Shown here: positions 26,860 to 36,682 of the stretch, in pieces | How the letters are laid out: each line of letters starts with the position of its first letter | Numbering within the stretch: position 1 is the stretch's first letter | Assembly: GCF_900157305.1 (NCBI RefSeq) | Contig: NZ_LS974202.1 | Location: 1,240,001 to 1,304,000, forward strand | Origin: Mesotoga infera | GTDB lineage: Bacteria > Thermotogota > Thermotogae > Petrotogales > Kosmotogaceae | Direction of reading: 5' to 3' | Length of the DNA: 64,000 nt | Program-made: the position numbers and the translations under genes | The notes under the pieces: model-generated | What the model was told of the DNA's origin: nothing | Seen by the model: only the letters and a program-made list of their open reading frames with translations | The model's database searches: none

Positions 26860-27229
26860 ACCCTGGTCCCTCCTCTTTCTAAGGAAAGAAAATGAGATGT
26901 ATTACTAACCACAGTGTCTCTAGATATTTATCTGTATCAAACATGCAATATTTTGTATGTTTAGTGATACTCCAAGGTAATAACTGCAATAAGTATACTC
27001 CCAAATAATGGAGAAATATTCCAATCGATTGCACTATCACCACTAATCGTTATGTAAATCTTTCCGTCGAAACACAGGAATACTGAAATCCAGATCGATG
27101 ATTTTCTGCCCTTTCGAAATCTGGCTTCTCATATCATAGTCGGCAAATCTGAAAGAGTGGAAATTGCTTGAAGCTAGACTCAATTTATGAACCTTGATTT
27201 AACAAAAGAACTGTCTCCATGAACAGCAT
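26860..27229. other. AT-rich upstream region of LRR lipoprotein
   Basis: About 370 bp with no credible gene. It precedes the leftward LRR lipoprotein and must hold its promoter. The GAGGGACC/GGAGGAGGGACC-like site next to 26860 provides the ribosome site on the minus strand. No clear operator was recognised. Confidence 0.4.
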
Positions 27230-28090
27230 CAGAAACCGCCCTTGGAAAGAGCGGGAAGAGGGGTTCCTCGTTCCGACGCTTCGTGCACGGGTTCAAGACA
27301 GATGAAAGCCCAGGATGCCGGATCAGGTCCGGCATGACGGGAGGGGAGTAAAGGCCGCGAAAATGGGGACTGACGATTCTCCTGACGTCTGTCCCCGTTT
27401 TTCGCGGCATGACAGGAAGGAGGAAGAACGTGATCTGGCTAGGAACATGCCAGAATGACATGAGGGGAGAGCCTGCCCTGAAACGCTCCCCCTCGTGTCA
27501 TCCCGTAATGTTCCTATACGGGATCTCGCTCTTTAGTGACCCCATCCCGTCATCCCGGGCTCCGACCCGGGATCCACTCCTTAGAAAACCGTGATTCTGA
27601 GTCAAGCTCAGAATGACGGGAAGGGAGTAAGACTGTTATCCCGTGGTGTGCCCGTGGAGCCTGCCCTGAAATGATCCTATTCAGGGTTCCTATTCAGGGT
27701 CATCCCGTAATGATCCTATACGGGATCTCGCTCTTTTGCTCTTTCGAAGGAGCGGAGATGCCGGATCGGGTCCGGCATGACGTGAGGGAGGAAAGGACGG
27801 GTTTTCTCTCCTCTCTCTTCCTCTCGAGTCTTTTACCAAGAACCTGGACGCGCAGCGTCGGAACGAGGAACTTGGGCGCAACGCGCCGGAACCGCTCTTC
27901 CCAAGGACGGGTCCACGCTCCTGGACGAAGGACCAATGACGGCTCTTTTCGTTCTCTCCTCTCTCTCTTCCTCTCTCCTCTTCCCGAGTCTTTAACAGAG
28001 AACTTGGAGTGCGGAGAGTGGAGAGAAAGAGCGTCGAGAGTTCGTTTCGCTCAAGAGAAGGCGAGAGCGAAAGTGAGGACTGACGGGATC
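27230..28090. repeat. REP-like hairpin array
   Basis: About 860 bp of mosaic modules: GCCGGATCAGGTCCGGC, the GGGGACTGAC/GTCTGTCCCC block, TCATCCCGTAATG...TACGGGAT, CCCGGGCTCCGACCCGGG with the CTGAG hairpin, and the CGCAGCGTCGGAACGAGG/GGGCGCAACGCGCCGG block. The order differs from the other arrays, which suggests shuffling or repeated insertion. Peptides predicted from it are artefacts. Confidence 0.85.
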
Positions 28091-28244
28091 CTGATGTCCC
28101 ATTTTCATAGGCTCGAAATAGAATCGAACATCCCCTAAGATTGAGTATAAGCTAGATTTCTTAACGTAAACACCTCTCTTTGCACTTATTCGGGAATGAC
28201 AAACGTCTGTCAGGTTTACCCGTTAGCTACTAAGAATGTATAAT

Positions 28245-28269
28245 GTTAACGTTAACTGTTAACGTTAAC
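28245..28269. promoter_or_regulatory. Tandem palindromic operators for LacI regulator
   Basis: Two perfect 12-bp palindromes, GTTAACGTTAAC at 28245-28256 and 28258-28269, are separated by one T. They lie 24 bp before the start of the lacI gene and are of the LacI/GalR type with a central CG. The 13-bp spacing puts them about 1.2 helical turns apart. Confidence 0.75.
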
Positions 28270-28292
28270 AGATATTTCTGGAGGTTTTTTAA

Positions 28293-29264
28293 TTGAAAAG
28301 GGCCACGCTGCGTGAAGTTGCTTTGAAAGCCGGTACATCAATGATGACAGTCTCAAGGGTAATTAACGACAAAGAACCAGTCAGTCCCGAGACGAAAGCT
28401 AGGGTTCTAAAAGCGATAGAAGAGCTTCAGTATGAGCCTCATCAGGATGCTCGAAGTCTTCGTGGTGGCAAGACCGGTAGAATCGGTTTGATTGTCTCAG
28501 ATATTAGAAATCCCTTCTATGCGCAAGTTGTCGGAGACATGGAGGATTTGGCAGAGTTAAATCGAATGGCAATAGTGGTAACAGATACAAGTCGCAAGCT
28601 TGCTCAAGAAAAGAAGGCAATAAAGTCATTGATGGACATTAGAGTTGATTCAATAGTTATTGCTCCAGAGGGGTACGAATCACAACATCTTCTTGAAGTC
28701 ATAGATTCCGGAGTTGGACTTATTTCATTTGGAGTTCACTTTGACGATCCGAGAATCCCGGAGGTTTCGATTGATGAAGAGCAGGGTGCTTCTCAAGCAG
28801 GCAGATACCTTAGAGAGTGCGGAATAAAAAGTGTGCTGATATACATGGGTAATCCGCGAAAGCTAACCACACGCGGAAGGATAGACGGATTTATAAAGGG
28901 TTTTGGTCATGTTCCCGAAGATAGAATTACCTGCATGGAAGTTGACTGGAAGATTTCATGCGAAGCAGTTAGATCATTGAAGGAACTTCCGGAGGCCTTT
29001 TTTTGTTATAACGATATGATGGCTATGGGCGTTATCAAAGCTCTTATGGAAAGGAATATCGAAATCGGCAAAGATGTAAAGGTCATCGGGTATGACGATG
29101 TCTATATGGCGGAGATTGCAGGTCTTTCCACAATTAGAATTCCAATCAGACGGATGGTCGAAGATGCCTTCAAAATGATATTGAGTGGTAAATGGGAAAA
29201 AATCAAGTATGTTCCGGAGTTGATAATGCGCAAAAGCGCTCAAATAGGAGGTGACGGCAAGTGA
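28293..29264 (+). CDS. LacI-family transcriptional regulator
   Basis: The 323-residue protein has an N-terminal helix-turn-helix (TLREVALKAGTSMMTVSRVI) with the LacI hinge, then a ligand-binding domain (RIGLIVSDIRNPFYAQVVGD; FCYNDMMAMGVIKALMER; VKVIGYDDVYMAE). It starts at TTG 9 bp after TGGAGG. The stop overlaps the next gene by 4 bp (GTGA). It is the likely repressor of the ABC importer and GH42 enzyme downstream, through the twin palindromes just upstream. Confidence 0.93.
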   Translation: MKRATLREVALKAGTSMMTVSRVINDKEPVSPETKARVLKAIEELQYEPHQDARSLRGGKTGRIGLIVSDIRNPFYAQVVGDMEDLAELNRMAIVVTDTSRKLAQEKKAIKSLMDIRVDSIVIAPEGYESQHLLEVIDSGVGLISFGVHFDDPRIPEVSIDEEQGASQAGRYLRECGIKSVLIYMGNPRKLTTRGRIDGFIKGFGHVPEDRITCMEVDWKISCEAVRSLKELPEAFFCYNDMMAMGVIKALMERNIEIGKDVKVIGYDDVYMAEIAGLSTIRIPIRRMVEDAFKMILSGKWEKIKYVPELIMRKSAQIGGDGK

Positions 29265-30478
29265 AAAGGGTTTTTATGGTAATACTGCTTGTTTCTATGG
29301 CGTTGGTTGCTATGGGAGCACAGAAACTCGTGATTAACTCTTATATGTCCGATCCAGAACCGAAGAGAGTATTTGCTGAGCTGGTAGATCAGTTCAAAGA
29401 GCTCTATCCCGATTACGAAGTGACGGTGAACACTTTCTCACACGAAGACTTCAAGGTGCTTCTAAGGACGTGGTTAACGGCTTCGAATCCTCCCGATGTA
29501 GTAACATGGTTCGCAGGCGAGAGGATGCGCTATTTCGCAAGCAGGGATCTACTGGAACCAATAGGAGATATTTTTGAAAACGGTTTTGAAGCAGATTTTC
29601 CAAAGGCTTTTGTTAGTGCTTCCAGCTATGGCGACAAGATATACTTTGTACCACAGTCATGGTACTGGTGGGGTGTTTACTATCGAAAGTCAATATTCGA
29701 GAAGCTGGGAATAAGTGTACCTGTTACCTGGAAGCAGTTCCTTGACGTTTGCGAGACTCTTAAATCAAACGGAATTATCCCGATAACCATCGGAACGAAG
29801 TACCTCTGGACAGCGGCCGGTGTATTCGACTATCTGAATATGAGAGTCAACGGAATAGAATATGCTCTAAAGCTTACAAACGGAGAGATACCCTATAACG
29901 ATGAGGGAATGAAGAATGTATTCGCTTATTGGAGACAGCTAGTAGACAAGAAGTATTTTCTTGACAACGCTACGTCATATACATGGCAGGAAGCAGCAAA
30001 CTTCCTATTTACGGGAGAAGCGGCCATGTATCTTATGGGCCAGTTTATCAAGGATGTGGCACCCGAGAGCGTAAAGGAAGACCTGGACTTCTTCAGATTC
30101 CCCGTTATCGACGGTAATATTGGCCTTTACGAAGATACACCTATCGATGGCTTTATGATGCCGGCGAACGCAAAGAACAAAGAGGCAGGCAAGACCTTCC
30201 TGAAGTTCATAGCCTCCACCGAGGCTCAAGCATATTTCGCGTCTGAACTTGGAAGGCTCGCTGCAAACAAGCATGTTCCGGCTCCGGATGCTCACGCCCA
30301 GAAGGGTCTGGATATGATACTCGCTTCAGACGGAGTTATGCAGTTCTACGATCGAGACACCGATCCCGAGATGGCAAATGCCGGAATGAACGGCTTTGTT
30401 GAGTTCATGACCTTCCCGAACAGAATCGAGACCATCCTGAAAAACCTGGAAGCCGAGCGAAACAGGATCTATAAGTAA
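29261..30478 (+). CDS. Sugar ABC transporter substrate-binding protein
   Basis: The 405-residue family 1 solute-binding protein has a signal peptide (MKRVFMVILLVSMALVAMGA) and typical elements: LVINSYMSDPEPKRVFAELV, PDVVTWFAGERMRYFASRD and AAMYLMGQFIKDV. The GTG start overlaps the lacI stop. The ligand is probably a galactoside or galactose-containing oligosaccharide, given the downstream GH42 enzyme. A strong hairpin follows the gene and may raise its transcript level over that of the permeases. Confidence 0.92.
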   Translation: MKRVFMVILLVSMALVAMGAQKLVINSYMSDPEPKRVFAELVDQFKELYPDYEVTVNTFSHEDFKVLLRTWLTASNPPDVVTWFAGERMRYFASRDLLEPIGDIFENGFEADFPKAFVSASSYGDKIYFVPQSWYWWGVYYRKSIFEKLGISVPVTWKQFLDVCETLKSNGIIPITIGTKYLWTAAGVFDYLNMRVNGIEYALKLTNGEIPYNDEGMKNVFAYWRQLVDKKYFLDNATSYTWQEAANFLFTGEAAMYLMGQFIKDVAPESVKEDLDFFRFPVIDGNIGLYEDTPIDGFMMPANAKNKEAGKTFLKFIASTEAQAYFASELGRLAANKHVPAPDAHAQKGLDMILASDGVMQFYDRDTDPEMANAGMNGFVEFMTFPNRIETILKNLEAERNRIYK

Positions 30479-30490
30479 TTTTCTCTAGTG

Positions 30491-30524
30491 TAGGGTGGGC
30501 GTTTTCTCGCCCACCCTATATTTT
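30491..30524 (+). terminator. Intercistronic hairpin after binding-protein gene
   Basis: TAGGGTGGGCG and CGCCCACCCTA form an 11-bp perfect stem with a 6-nt loop, followed by TATTTTG. It lies between the binding protein and the first permease. As in maltose-type operons it probably acts as a partial terminator or 3' stabiliser that lets the binding protein be made in excess. Confidence 0.8.
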
Positions 30525-30536
30525 GTGGAGGTTGAG

Positions 30537-31409
30537 ATGAAAGGTAAGAAGTGGGTTCCCTGGGCCTTTCTTGCGTTACCGTTGGCAATGTATTCTATAT
30601 GGGTCATCTACCCAGTAGGTAGAACGCTCTTTTTAAGTTTCACCAATTGGGATGGAGTTTCCAGAACAATGAGGTTTGTTGGGCTGGAAAATTTCAAAGA
30701 GCTCTTCAACGATCCTTATTTCATCACTTCGTTAATAAACAACTTCAAATGGCTAATAGGATTTGCTCTCATATGTGTTCCAGCCGGCCTGGGAGTTGCT
30801 TTGCTTCTAGATCAGAAGTTTAAGGGAAACAAAGTTTACAAGACTCTAGTTTATCTTCCGATGACTCTCTCTTTTGTTGTTATAGGACAGATATGGTCAT
30901 GGATATTTGAGCCGCGCAGCGGAGCTCTAAACAGTTTTCTGGCCCTTTTTGGAATTAAAGGAATTAGCTGGCTTAGTGATCCATCTATCGTTACTTACTC
31001 CCTTATCATGGCTGCCTCCTGGAGGCAAATTTCCTATGCGATGGTTCTTTATCTTGCCGGATTAAAGGGTGTTCCGCATGAACTAGTGGAAGCAGCCACA
31101 GTAGACGGCGCGGGTTCATGGAGGCGTTTCTGGAACGTAGTTCTTCCAATGCTAAGACCCGCAACCGTGGTTGCCGTAACCGTGAGTATTATCGACTCTC
31201 TCAGGGCTTTCGATATCGTGTATGTTCTTACAAGGGGAGGACCGTTCTATTCTTCATCCGTGATGGCAAATTATATGTATATAAAGGCCTTCAATAACTA
31301 TCGAATGGGCTACGGTTCTTCAATAGCTACTATTCAATTTCTTATAACTCTTGGATTCATAATCTTCTATATGAGAAATGTTCTTAAGAGGGAGGCGGAG
31401 CGAGAATGA
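30537..31409 (+). CDS. Sugar ABC transporter permease (MalF-type)
   Basis: The 290-residue membrane protein starts MKGKKWVPWAFLALPLAMYS. The ATG at 30537 follows GTGGAGGTTGAG; the frame upstream to 30495 falls inside the hairpin and is not used. It carries the EAA loop EAATVDGAGSWRRFWNVVL near residue 195. Its stop overlaps the next permease start by 4 bp. Confidence 0.92.
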   Translation: MKGKKWVPWAFLALPLAMYSIWVIYPVGRTLFLSFTNWDGVSRTMRFVGLENFKELFNDPYFITSLINNFKWLIGFALICVPAGLGVALLLDQKFKGNKVYKTLVYLPMTLSFVVIGQIWSWIFEPRSGALNSFLALFGIKGISWLSDPSIVTYSLIMAASWRQISYAMVLYLAGLKGVPHELVEAATVDGAGSWRRFWNVVLPMLRPATVVAVTVSIIDSLRAFDIVYVLTRGGPFYSSSVMANYMYIKAFNNYRMGYGSSIATIQFLITLGFIIFYMRNVLKREAERE

Positions 31410-32224
31410 AGAAGACACTGTTCTATCTTTTTGCTACAATTCTCGTTCTCATCTGGCTTATGCCTTTCGTAATTTCCGCTTTCACTTCCCTGAAGAGCAT
31501 GGATGAGCTGATGCTCGAAAAAAAGTGGTGGTTTCCTCCTAAAGAGATTAGACTGGAGAATTACTCAACAGCCTGGGACGATGCAAACATGGGTAGATAC
31601 TTTATTAATACCTTTATCATTACTGTCCCTTCGGTTCTCGGCGCGCTCTTCCTTTCGAGCTTGGGAGCCTTTGCTCTGGCATGGTACGATTTCAGGTTCT
31701 CGAAAGTGGTGTTGATGGTATTTGTTGGAGGAATGCTGATTCCCTTTCAGATGTTGCTTATTCCGGTATATAGACTATCTATTTCGATGGGCATTTATGA
31801 TAGATATCTTGGTGTGATACTATTCCACATGGCATTTCAACTGGGTTTTTGCACTTTTTTCTTGCGCAACTTCATGAAGACAATACCTGCAAGTATTTTT
31901 GATGCTGCAATGATAGACGGTGCTAACCACTTCATGATCTATCGCAGAATCGTCCTTCCGCTTGTGATTCCTGCTATGGCTGCGCTCGGAATCCTCGAGT
32001 TCACGTGGATATGGAACGATTATCTATGGTCTCTTATTCTCATTCAGAGCGACAAGTTCAAACCGGTCACCCTAGGTCTGGTTAATCTTCAAGGACAGTG
32101 GATAAGCAGCTGGAATGTAATGGCAGCGGGGTCTATAATTGCAGCGGTAGTGCCTCTAGTGGTCTTTCTGCTATTCCAGAGGTATTTTATAGAAGGACTT
32201 ACAGTTGGGAGTGTTAAAGGTTGA
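31406..32224 (+). CDS. Sugar ABC transporter permease (MalG-type)
   Basis: The 272-residue partner permease has a first membrane helix (LFYLFATILVLIWLMPFVI) and the EAA loop DAAMIDGANHFMIYRRIVL near residue 170. Both ends overlap neighbouring genes by 4 bp (ATGA upstream, TTGA downstream), so the operon is tightly coupled. No ATPase gene is present in the operon. Confidence 0.92.
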   Translation: MKKTLFYLFATILVLIWLMPFVISAFTSLKSMDELMLEKKWWFPPKEIRLENYSTAWDDANMGRYFINTFIITVPSVLGALFLSSLGAFALAWYDFRFSKVVLMVFVGGMLIPFQMLLIPVYRLSISMGIYDRYLGVILFHMAFQLGFCTFFLRNFMKTIPASIFDAAMIDGANHFMIYRRIVLPLVIPAMAALGILEFTWIWNDYLWSLILIQSDKFKPVTLGLVNLQGQWISSWNVMAAGSIIAAVVPLVVFLLFQRYFIEGLTVGSVKG

Positions 32225-34092
32225 ATTGGTTTGGAGCGGCATATTACCCAGAACATTGGCCTCGAGAGAGGTGGAAAGAAGATGCCAGGATGATGGCTTA
32301 TCTTGGCATAAATGTTGTACGAATTGGCGAATTCTCGTGGAGTGTAGTAGAGAAAAGTCCGGGAGATATTGATTTCTCTCTTCTAGATGAAGCCATTGAG
32401 GTTATCTACTCAGAAGGAATAAGAGTGATCATGGGAACTCCTACATGCACTCCCCCCCCGTGGCTGGTCAAACGTTATCCCGAAATACTTCAGGTTGATA
32501 GAGACGGACTTACCATCAATGCTGGAAGCAGGAGACACTATTGTTTCAACTCTCAAGTCTACCGGGAAGAGACGATCAGAATTGTGAAAGCCTATGTAGA
32601 ACACTATGGAAGAGATCCCAGGGTGATCGCCTGGCAGGCAGATAATGAATATGGTTGCCATAACTCGACAGTCTGTTATTGTGAAAACTGTGCGATAGCT
32701 TTTAGAGAATGGTTAAAAAAAAGGTATGGCACTCTGGATAGACTTAATCAACGTTGGGGAACTGTATTCTGGAGCCAGGTATATCGGGATTGGGATGAGA
32801 TCGATCCCCCAAGAAGAAGTCTGTCTTCTCCTAATCCCTCTCTCATGCTTGATTACAGGCGCTTCTCGTCTGATTCGGTGCTAGAGTATCATATCTTGCA
32901 GAGAGATATAATAAAGAAAGGATCTCGAGCGCCATTAACGCATAATTTCATGGTTAATTTCACCGAAATAGACTACAAAAAGATGGCCGAGAAGGTGGAT
33001 TTCGTTTCTTGGGATAATTACGTAATGACAGATTACGATCCCGATCTTCAGGCATTGAATCACGACCTCATGAGATCGTTGAAAAAGTCGTCCTTTCTTG
33101 TAATGGAGCAGCAGCCTGGAAGGGTCAACTGGAGAGTTGTGAACGAGGCCTATCCTCCAGAGCAGATGGCTTTCTGGATTAAGCAATCAATGGCTCATGG
33201 GGCTTTTGGCTCTCTTGTTTTTAGATTCAGGCAACTACCGTTTGGTGCAGAGCAGTTCCATAGCGGTCTACTCAATTATGATGGCTCAACAACCGAAAGG
33301 GCAAAAGCTTTTGCAGAGACAGTTAAGGAACTGAGAAACTGGAAAATCGATAGACTAAAGAAAGAGGCCGCGATTTACATTGATTATGAGAATTTCTGGA
33401 TAGGTGAGACCGATAATCTCAATGGAAACTTCAATCTCTTACAGGACGGTATTCTTCCACTTTATAAGACTATCAGAAGCTTCGGATACAATGTCGATTT
33501 CCTCTTTCCCGGAGATTCGCCATCCGGTTACTCCTTTGTATGTATTCCATCGGCTTTTAAACTTGATCCAGAATTTCTCGAAGCTCTTCAGGAGTTCGAA
33601 GGAAAGATATTTATCACAGCAATGACCTCACAGAAAGACGAAAATAATAACGTCCGTCTTCAGGATAACGACAGTTTTAAAAGATTAACGGGAATTAGAA
33701 TCATTGATGCAGCGGGTATTAAAAACCCGGTTAGGATTTCCTTTGGGAAAGACGAATACATCGGAGGCTTTGTAATCGAAGCTCTCGAGTTGACTGATGG
33801 TTGCGAAGAAATGGCCGTTTATCTAGAAGGTCCCTTCAAGGGAAAACCGGCTATTGTAAAGAAAGGTAGATGCTATTACTTAAGTACAGTAGGAGACATA
33901 GAACTCTTCAAAGAGCTATTTGAGCTAGCGGGAATCAAGAGAATGGCCAATGGATCTGCCAGAGTCTTAAGAACTGAATCTAATATGGTTCTACTAAATC
34001 CTTTTCCGTACAACATCAGAATTCTGATCGATGGAGTAGTTCATAACCTTAGAGAATACGAAGTAAAAGTGGTTCTTCCTCAGCGTATATGA
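32221..34092 (+). CDS. GH42 beta-galactosidase, cytoplasmic
   Basis: The 623-residue enzyme of glycoside hydrolase family 42 has the TIM-barrel start WFGAAYYPEHWPRERWKEDA, the acid/base Glu143 in QADNEYG, and the nucleophile in FLVMEQQPG near residue 297. Cys108, Cys152, Cys154 and Cys157 match the zinc site known for Thermus A4 beta-galactosidase. A trimerisation domain and a C-terminal beta domain follow. There is no signal peptide, so imported galactosides are cut inside the cell. It starts at TTG overlapping the permease stop. Confidence 0.93.
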   Translation: MNWFGAAYYPEHWPRERWKEDARMMAYLGINVVRIGEFSWSVVEKSPGDIDFSLLDEAIEVIYSEGIRVIMGTPTCTPPPWLVKRYPEILQVDRDGLTINAGSRRHYCFNSQVYREETIRIVKAYVEHYGRDPRVIAWQADNEYGCHNSTVCYCENCAIAFREWLKKRYGTLDRLNQRWGTVFWSQVYRDWDEIDPPRRSLSSPNPSLMLDYRRFSSDSVLEYHILQRDIIKKGSRAPLTHNFMVNFTEIDYKKMAEKVDFVSWDNYVMTDYDPDLQALNHDLMRSLKKSSFLVMEQQPGRVNWRVVNEAYPPEQMAFWIKQSMAHGAFGSLVFRFRQLPFGAEQFHSGLLNYDGSTTERAKAFAETVKELRNWKIDRLKKEAAIYIDYENFWIGETDNLNGNFNLLQDGILPLYKTIRSFGYNVDFLFPGDSPSGYSFVCIPSAFKLDPEFLEALQEFEGKIFITAMTSQKDENNNVRLQDNDSFKRLTGIRIIDAAGIKNPVRISFGKDEYIGGFVIEALELTDGCEEMAVYLEGPFKGKPAIVKKGRCYYLSTVGDIELFKELFELAGIKRMANGSARVLRTESNMVLLNPFPYNIRILIDGVVHNLREYEVKVVLPQRI

Positions 34093-34099
34093 AAGAACA

Positions 34100-34426
34100 G
34101 AGATGAGGAAAAACTGCAATCACTATCTCAGAGGGACTCTTCATATGGCTAGTCTTGCTGCAACAAATAGCTCTAAATGGATGAAAAGATACTACGACAA
34201 TAAAAAGAGCGAGGGCAAGAGCTCTGCTAATGCCCTCCGTGCATTGGCGAACACCATCCTCAAAATCGCCTTCGCCATGCTTAGGGATTTGACTCCCTAC
34301 TCAGAAGAGAAATTCCTCAAGAGGAATCCTCCTTCTGATTATACTCCTTCTAGAAAGGAGAGAAAACAGAAACCTAAGCGCTCGCTGAAAGTATCTTCAG
34401 TAGCTACCTGCCGATCTACTGCTTGA
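34100..34426 (+). pseudogene. IS110-family transposase, C-terminal fragment
   Basis: The 107-residue frame matches the end of the Transposase_20 domain of IS110 enzymes: NHYLRGTLHMASLAATNSS (usual form GNxxLRxALxxAA), YYDNKKSEGKSSANALRALA and LKIAFAMLRDLTPYSEE. The DEDD N-terminal half is absent, and the fragment begins only about 8 bp after the GH42 stop. It is a decayed copy that cannot transpose. Confidence 0.8.
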
Positions 34427-34489
34427 TCCTTTCTGTCTGCCTTTTTTATTTCTGTTGACATAGTAGAAGCCATTCGTCCAGAAGCGTGG

Positions 34490-34747
34490 ACCCGTCCTTG
34501 GAGAAAGTGAAAGAGCGGTTCCTCGTTCCGACGCTTCGTGCACGGGTTCAAGACAGAGGAAAGACCAGGATGCCGGATCATGTCCGGCATGACGGGAAGG
34601 GGAGTAAAGGCCGCGAAAATGGGGACTGACGGGATCCCGACGTCTGTCCCCGTTTTTCGCGAAGAACGGGATCCTGACTTGGAGCACGTCAGGATGACGT
34701 GAGGGCGCTATCATCCCGTACCCCGATCCGGGACTCCTTAGAAAACC
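34490..34747. repeat. REP-like modules, left flank of group II intron
   Basis: The segment contains GCCGGATCATGTCCGGC, the GGGGACTGAC...GTCTGTCCCC block and the GATCCTGAC/GTCAGGATGAC block, and ends CCTTAGAAAACC. This is the spacer that normally precedes GTGATTCTGAG; the intron interrupts the module at this point, and the module resumes at 36683. Confidence 0.85.
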
Positions 34748-36682
34748 ATCGAGTAGGAGAGGGGCGGAGCCCCTCGTCCTCTCACAGAACCGTGCGTACG
34801 GGCCTCGTACACGGCTCATGGATCGAGTATCGGATACTTCGACAGGGGATGATAGTACGATGTCATATCGAATAAGTTCATCTCTTCAAAGAACCTGTTG
34901 GGAATGGCGTAATTGACTGCTTTTGTGTGAGAAGAGCGCCATTTGTTCATTCTCAAATTGACTTTCTCTTCCCATCCAGCCCTTCTAAGGACTCTGTTCA
35001 GTTTCTTTGTGCTCTTCCACTGGTGTAGTATGATGGCTCTAAGCCTTCTCCTTATCCAGCTCAAAAGCCCTCTCAAGGTAGATTGTAAGTCTACTATCCT
35101 GAAATAGCTGGCAAATCCTCTCAACAGTGGATTTAGCTCTTTCACTATTTCCTTTACCGGTGTGCTCTGGTTCCTTCTTGTAAGTCCCTTGACCTTTCCC
35201 TTGAACCTTTTCAATCTGGATTTCTCTATCCCAACTCTCTCGCCTTTTATTTCGAAGCCAAGAAAGTGAAAGCCCTCCTCCAGTGTTGTGATTCTCGTCT
35301 TGTTTCTGTTGACCTTGAGCTTCATGTCAATCTCCAGTATGTTGATCGCGATTGCCAGAAACTCTCGGGCTTCTTCCTGGGTTTTCGAGAAGATTAATAT
35401 GTCGTCTGCATATCTGACTATCCTTATTCCTCTGGCTTTCATCTTCTGGTCGAACTCGTCCAGGTAGATGTTCGCCAGCAGGGGACTTATTACACTACCC
35501 TGTGGACTGCCAGTTTCTGTTGCCTTCCAGACTCCATCTTCCATTACTCCGCTCTTCAGCATTGCGCGTATGAGTTTGAGTATCTTTCCATCACTCACTC
35601 TCTCTGCTACGGAGTCTATTATCTTCTCATGATCCAGAGTGTCGAAACATTTGCTCAGGTCAAGTTCCACTACATTGCACAGACCGTATTTGGATGCAAA
35701 AGCTTTCGCCTTCTCCACCGCCTGCCAGGCATTTCTTCCCTTTCTGTAACCGTAACTGGAGGGATGGAATCTTTCCTCGAATATAGGTTCCAGTATCTCC
35801 TTGAGAGATTGTTGTACCACCCTGTCTCTCACAGCAGGTATTCCCAATTGCCTTGTTTTACCATCTGCTTTTGGGATTTCTACTCTCCTGAGTGGCATGG
35901 GCATGTACTCACCGCTCTTGATTTCTTCGGATAATCTCTCGATTTCTTCGAGGAGTTTCTCCCCGAATGATTTTACGGTTACTCCGTCTATCCCAGGAGC
36001 TCCTCTGTTGGAGTTTACCCTGTGATAGGCTTTCAATAGGTTCTTCTTCGAATAGACTTTGTCGATTAGACTGTAATACTTCATCTCTTTCTCCTGCATG
36101 CTCCCTTCCAACAGCTCCAGCCTCAGATATTGTTGCGACAATTAATGACTGGCTTCTCTACCCTCCCGGGAATATGTACCTTGTCTTTAACTGTCTGACC
36201 TAAGTCTCTTCACTGTCTTCCGATCACATTTCTTCGATCCTTCTCCCCTTCGCAAGTGATGGAGCCTTTCGACCTCATCATCACCCCCTTGGCTTATAGC
36301 CAAGGTCCCTTCTCCTTTCGGAGAGGTTCTTCACTACTACGGGTTCATCTGCCATCCTCCTGAGCTTTCCCTTAACTTGGATCTCCTCCTTGCTAACGGT
36401 TACCCCTTTCGGACTCATGAGGACTTCCCCGGGTAAGATACACCACTTTCATCCGAATCCTGCCATCCGAACCTTTACAGCTGGAGTCAGGGCTTTCCCT
36501 TATCTCGCAGGGTTACCCTCTGTAACGGCCATCTCTGGTTCACTTTCGTTCAGTTCCGGACTTTGCCTCGGGCTTCCTTCAGATTCACCGTTACCAGTGA
36601 CACCCTTGCCTCTGGCTAATGCTTCTTTGACTCCCCACATTCGGGTCTTTCACCCTATAGTTGTGTACCATGCCGGGCGCAC
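34748..36682 (-). mobile_element. Full-length group II intron with reverse transcriptase
   Basis: On the minus strand the element runs from GTGCGCCCGGCATGGT (36682) to CTACTCGAT (34748), 1935 bp. The ends can be placed exactly because it splits a known repeat module: GACTCAGAATCAC | intron | GGTTTTCTAAGG, while intact copies elsewhere read straight through. Domain V (GAGCCGTGTACGAGG / CGTACGCACGGTTC) lies just downstream of the ORF, followed by a GC-rich domain VI (GAGGGGCTCCGCCCCTC). The encoded protein lacks an endonuclease domain, and the insertion lies 3 nt after the 8-bp stem ATTCTGAG/CTCAGAAT. Both features resemble group IIC introns. Confidence 0.92.
34816..36141 (-). CDS. ltrA: Group II intron reverse transcriptase/maturase
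   Basis: The protein of up to 441 residues has the RT-0/RT-1 start (LLKAYHRVNSNRGAPGIDGV), RT motifs QLGIPAVRDRVVQ, ELDLSKCFDTLDH, TGSPQGSVISPLLANIYL (near 210) and the catalytic YADD at 244-247. A maturase X domain follows (LLRGFASYFRIVDLQSTL). It ends YYHPLSKYPILDP without an HNH endonuclease domain. Translation may begin at the internal ATG of MKYYSLIDKVY (after AGGAGAAAGAG) rather than at the TTG at 36141. It assists splicing and reverse-splices the intron into DNA. It probably can also serve the ORF-less copy at 22258. Confidence 0.93.
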   Translation of the reverse strand: MSQQYLRLELLEGSMQEKEMKYYSLIDKVYSKKNLLKAYHRVNSNRGAPGIDGVTVKSFGEKLLEEIERLSEEIKSGEYMPMPLRRVEIPKADGKTRQLGIPAVRDRVVQQSLKEILEPIFEERFHPSSYGYRKGRNAWQAVEKAKAFASKYGLCNVVELDLSKCFDTLDHEKIIDSVAERVSDGKILKLIRAMLKSGVMEDGVWKATETGSPQGSVISPLLANIYLDEFDQKMKARGIRIVRYADDILIFSKTQEEAREFLAIAINILEIDMKLKVNRNKTRITTLEEGFHFLGFEIKGERVGIEKSRLKRFKGKVKGLTRRNQSTPVKEIVKELNPLLRGFASYFRIVDLQSTLRGLLSWIRRRLRAIILHQWKSTKKLNRVLRRAGWEEKVNLRMNKWRSSHTKAVNYAIPNRFFEEMNLFDMTSYYHPLSKYPILDP

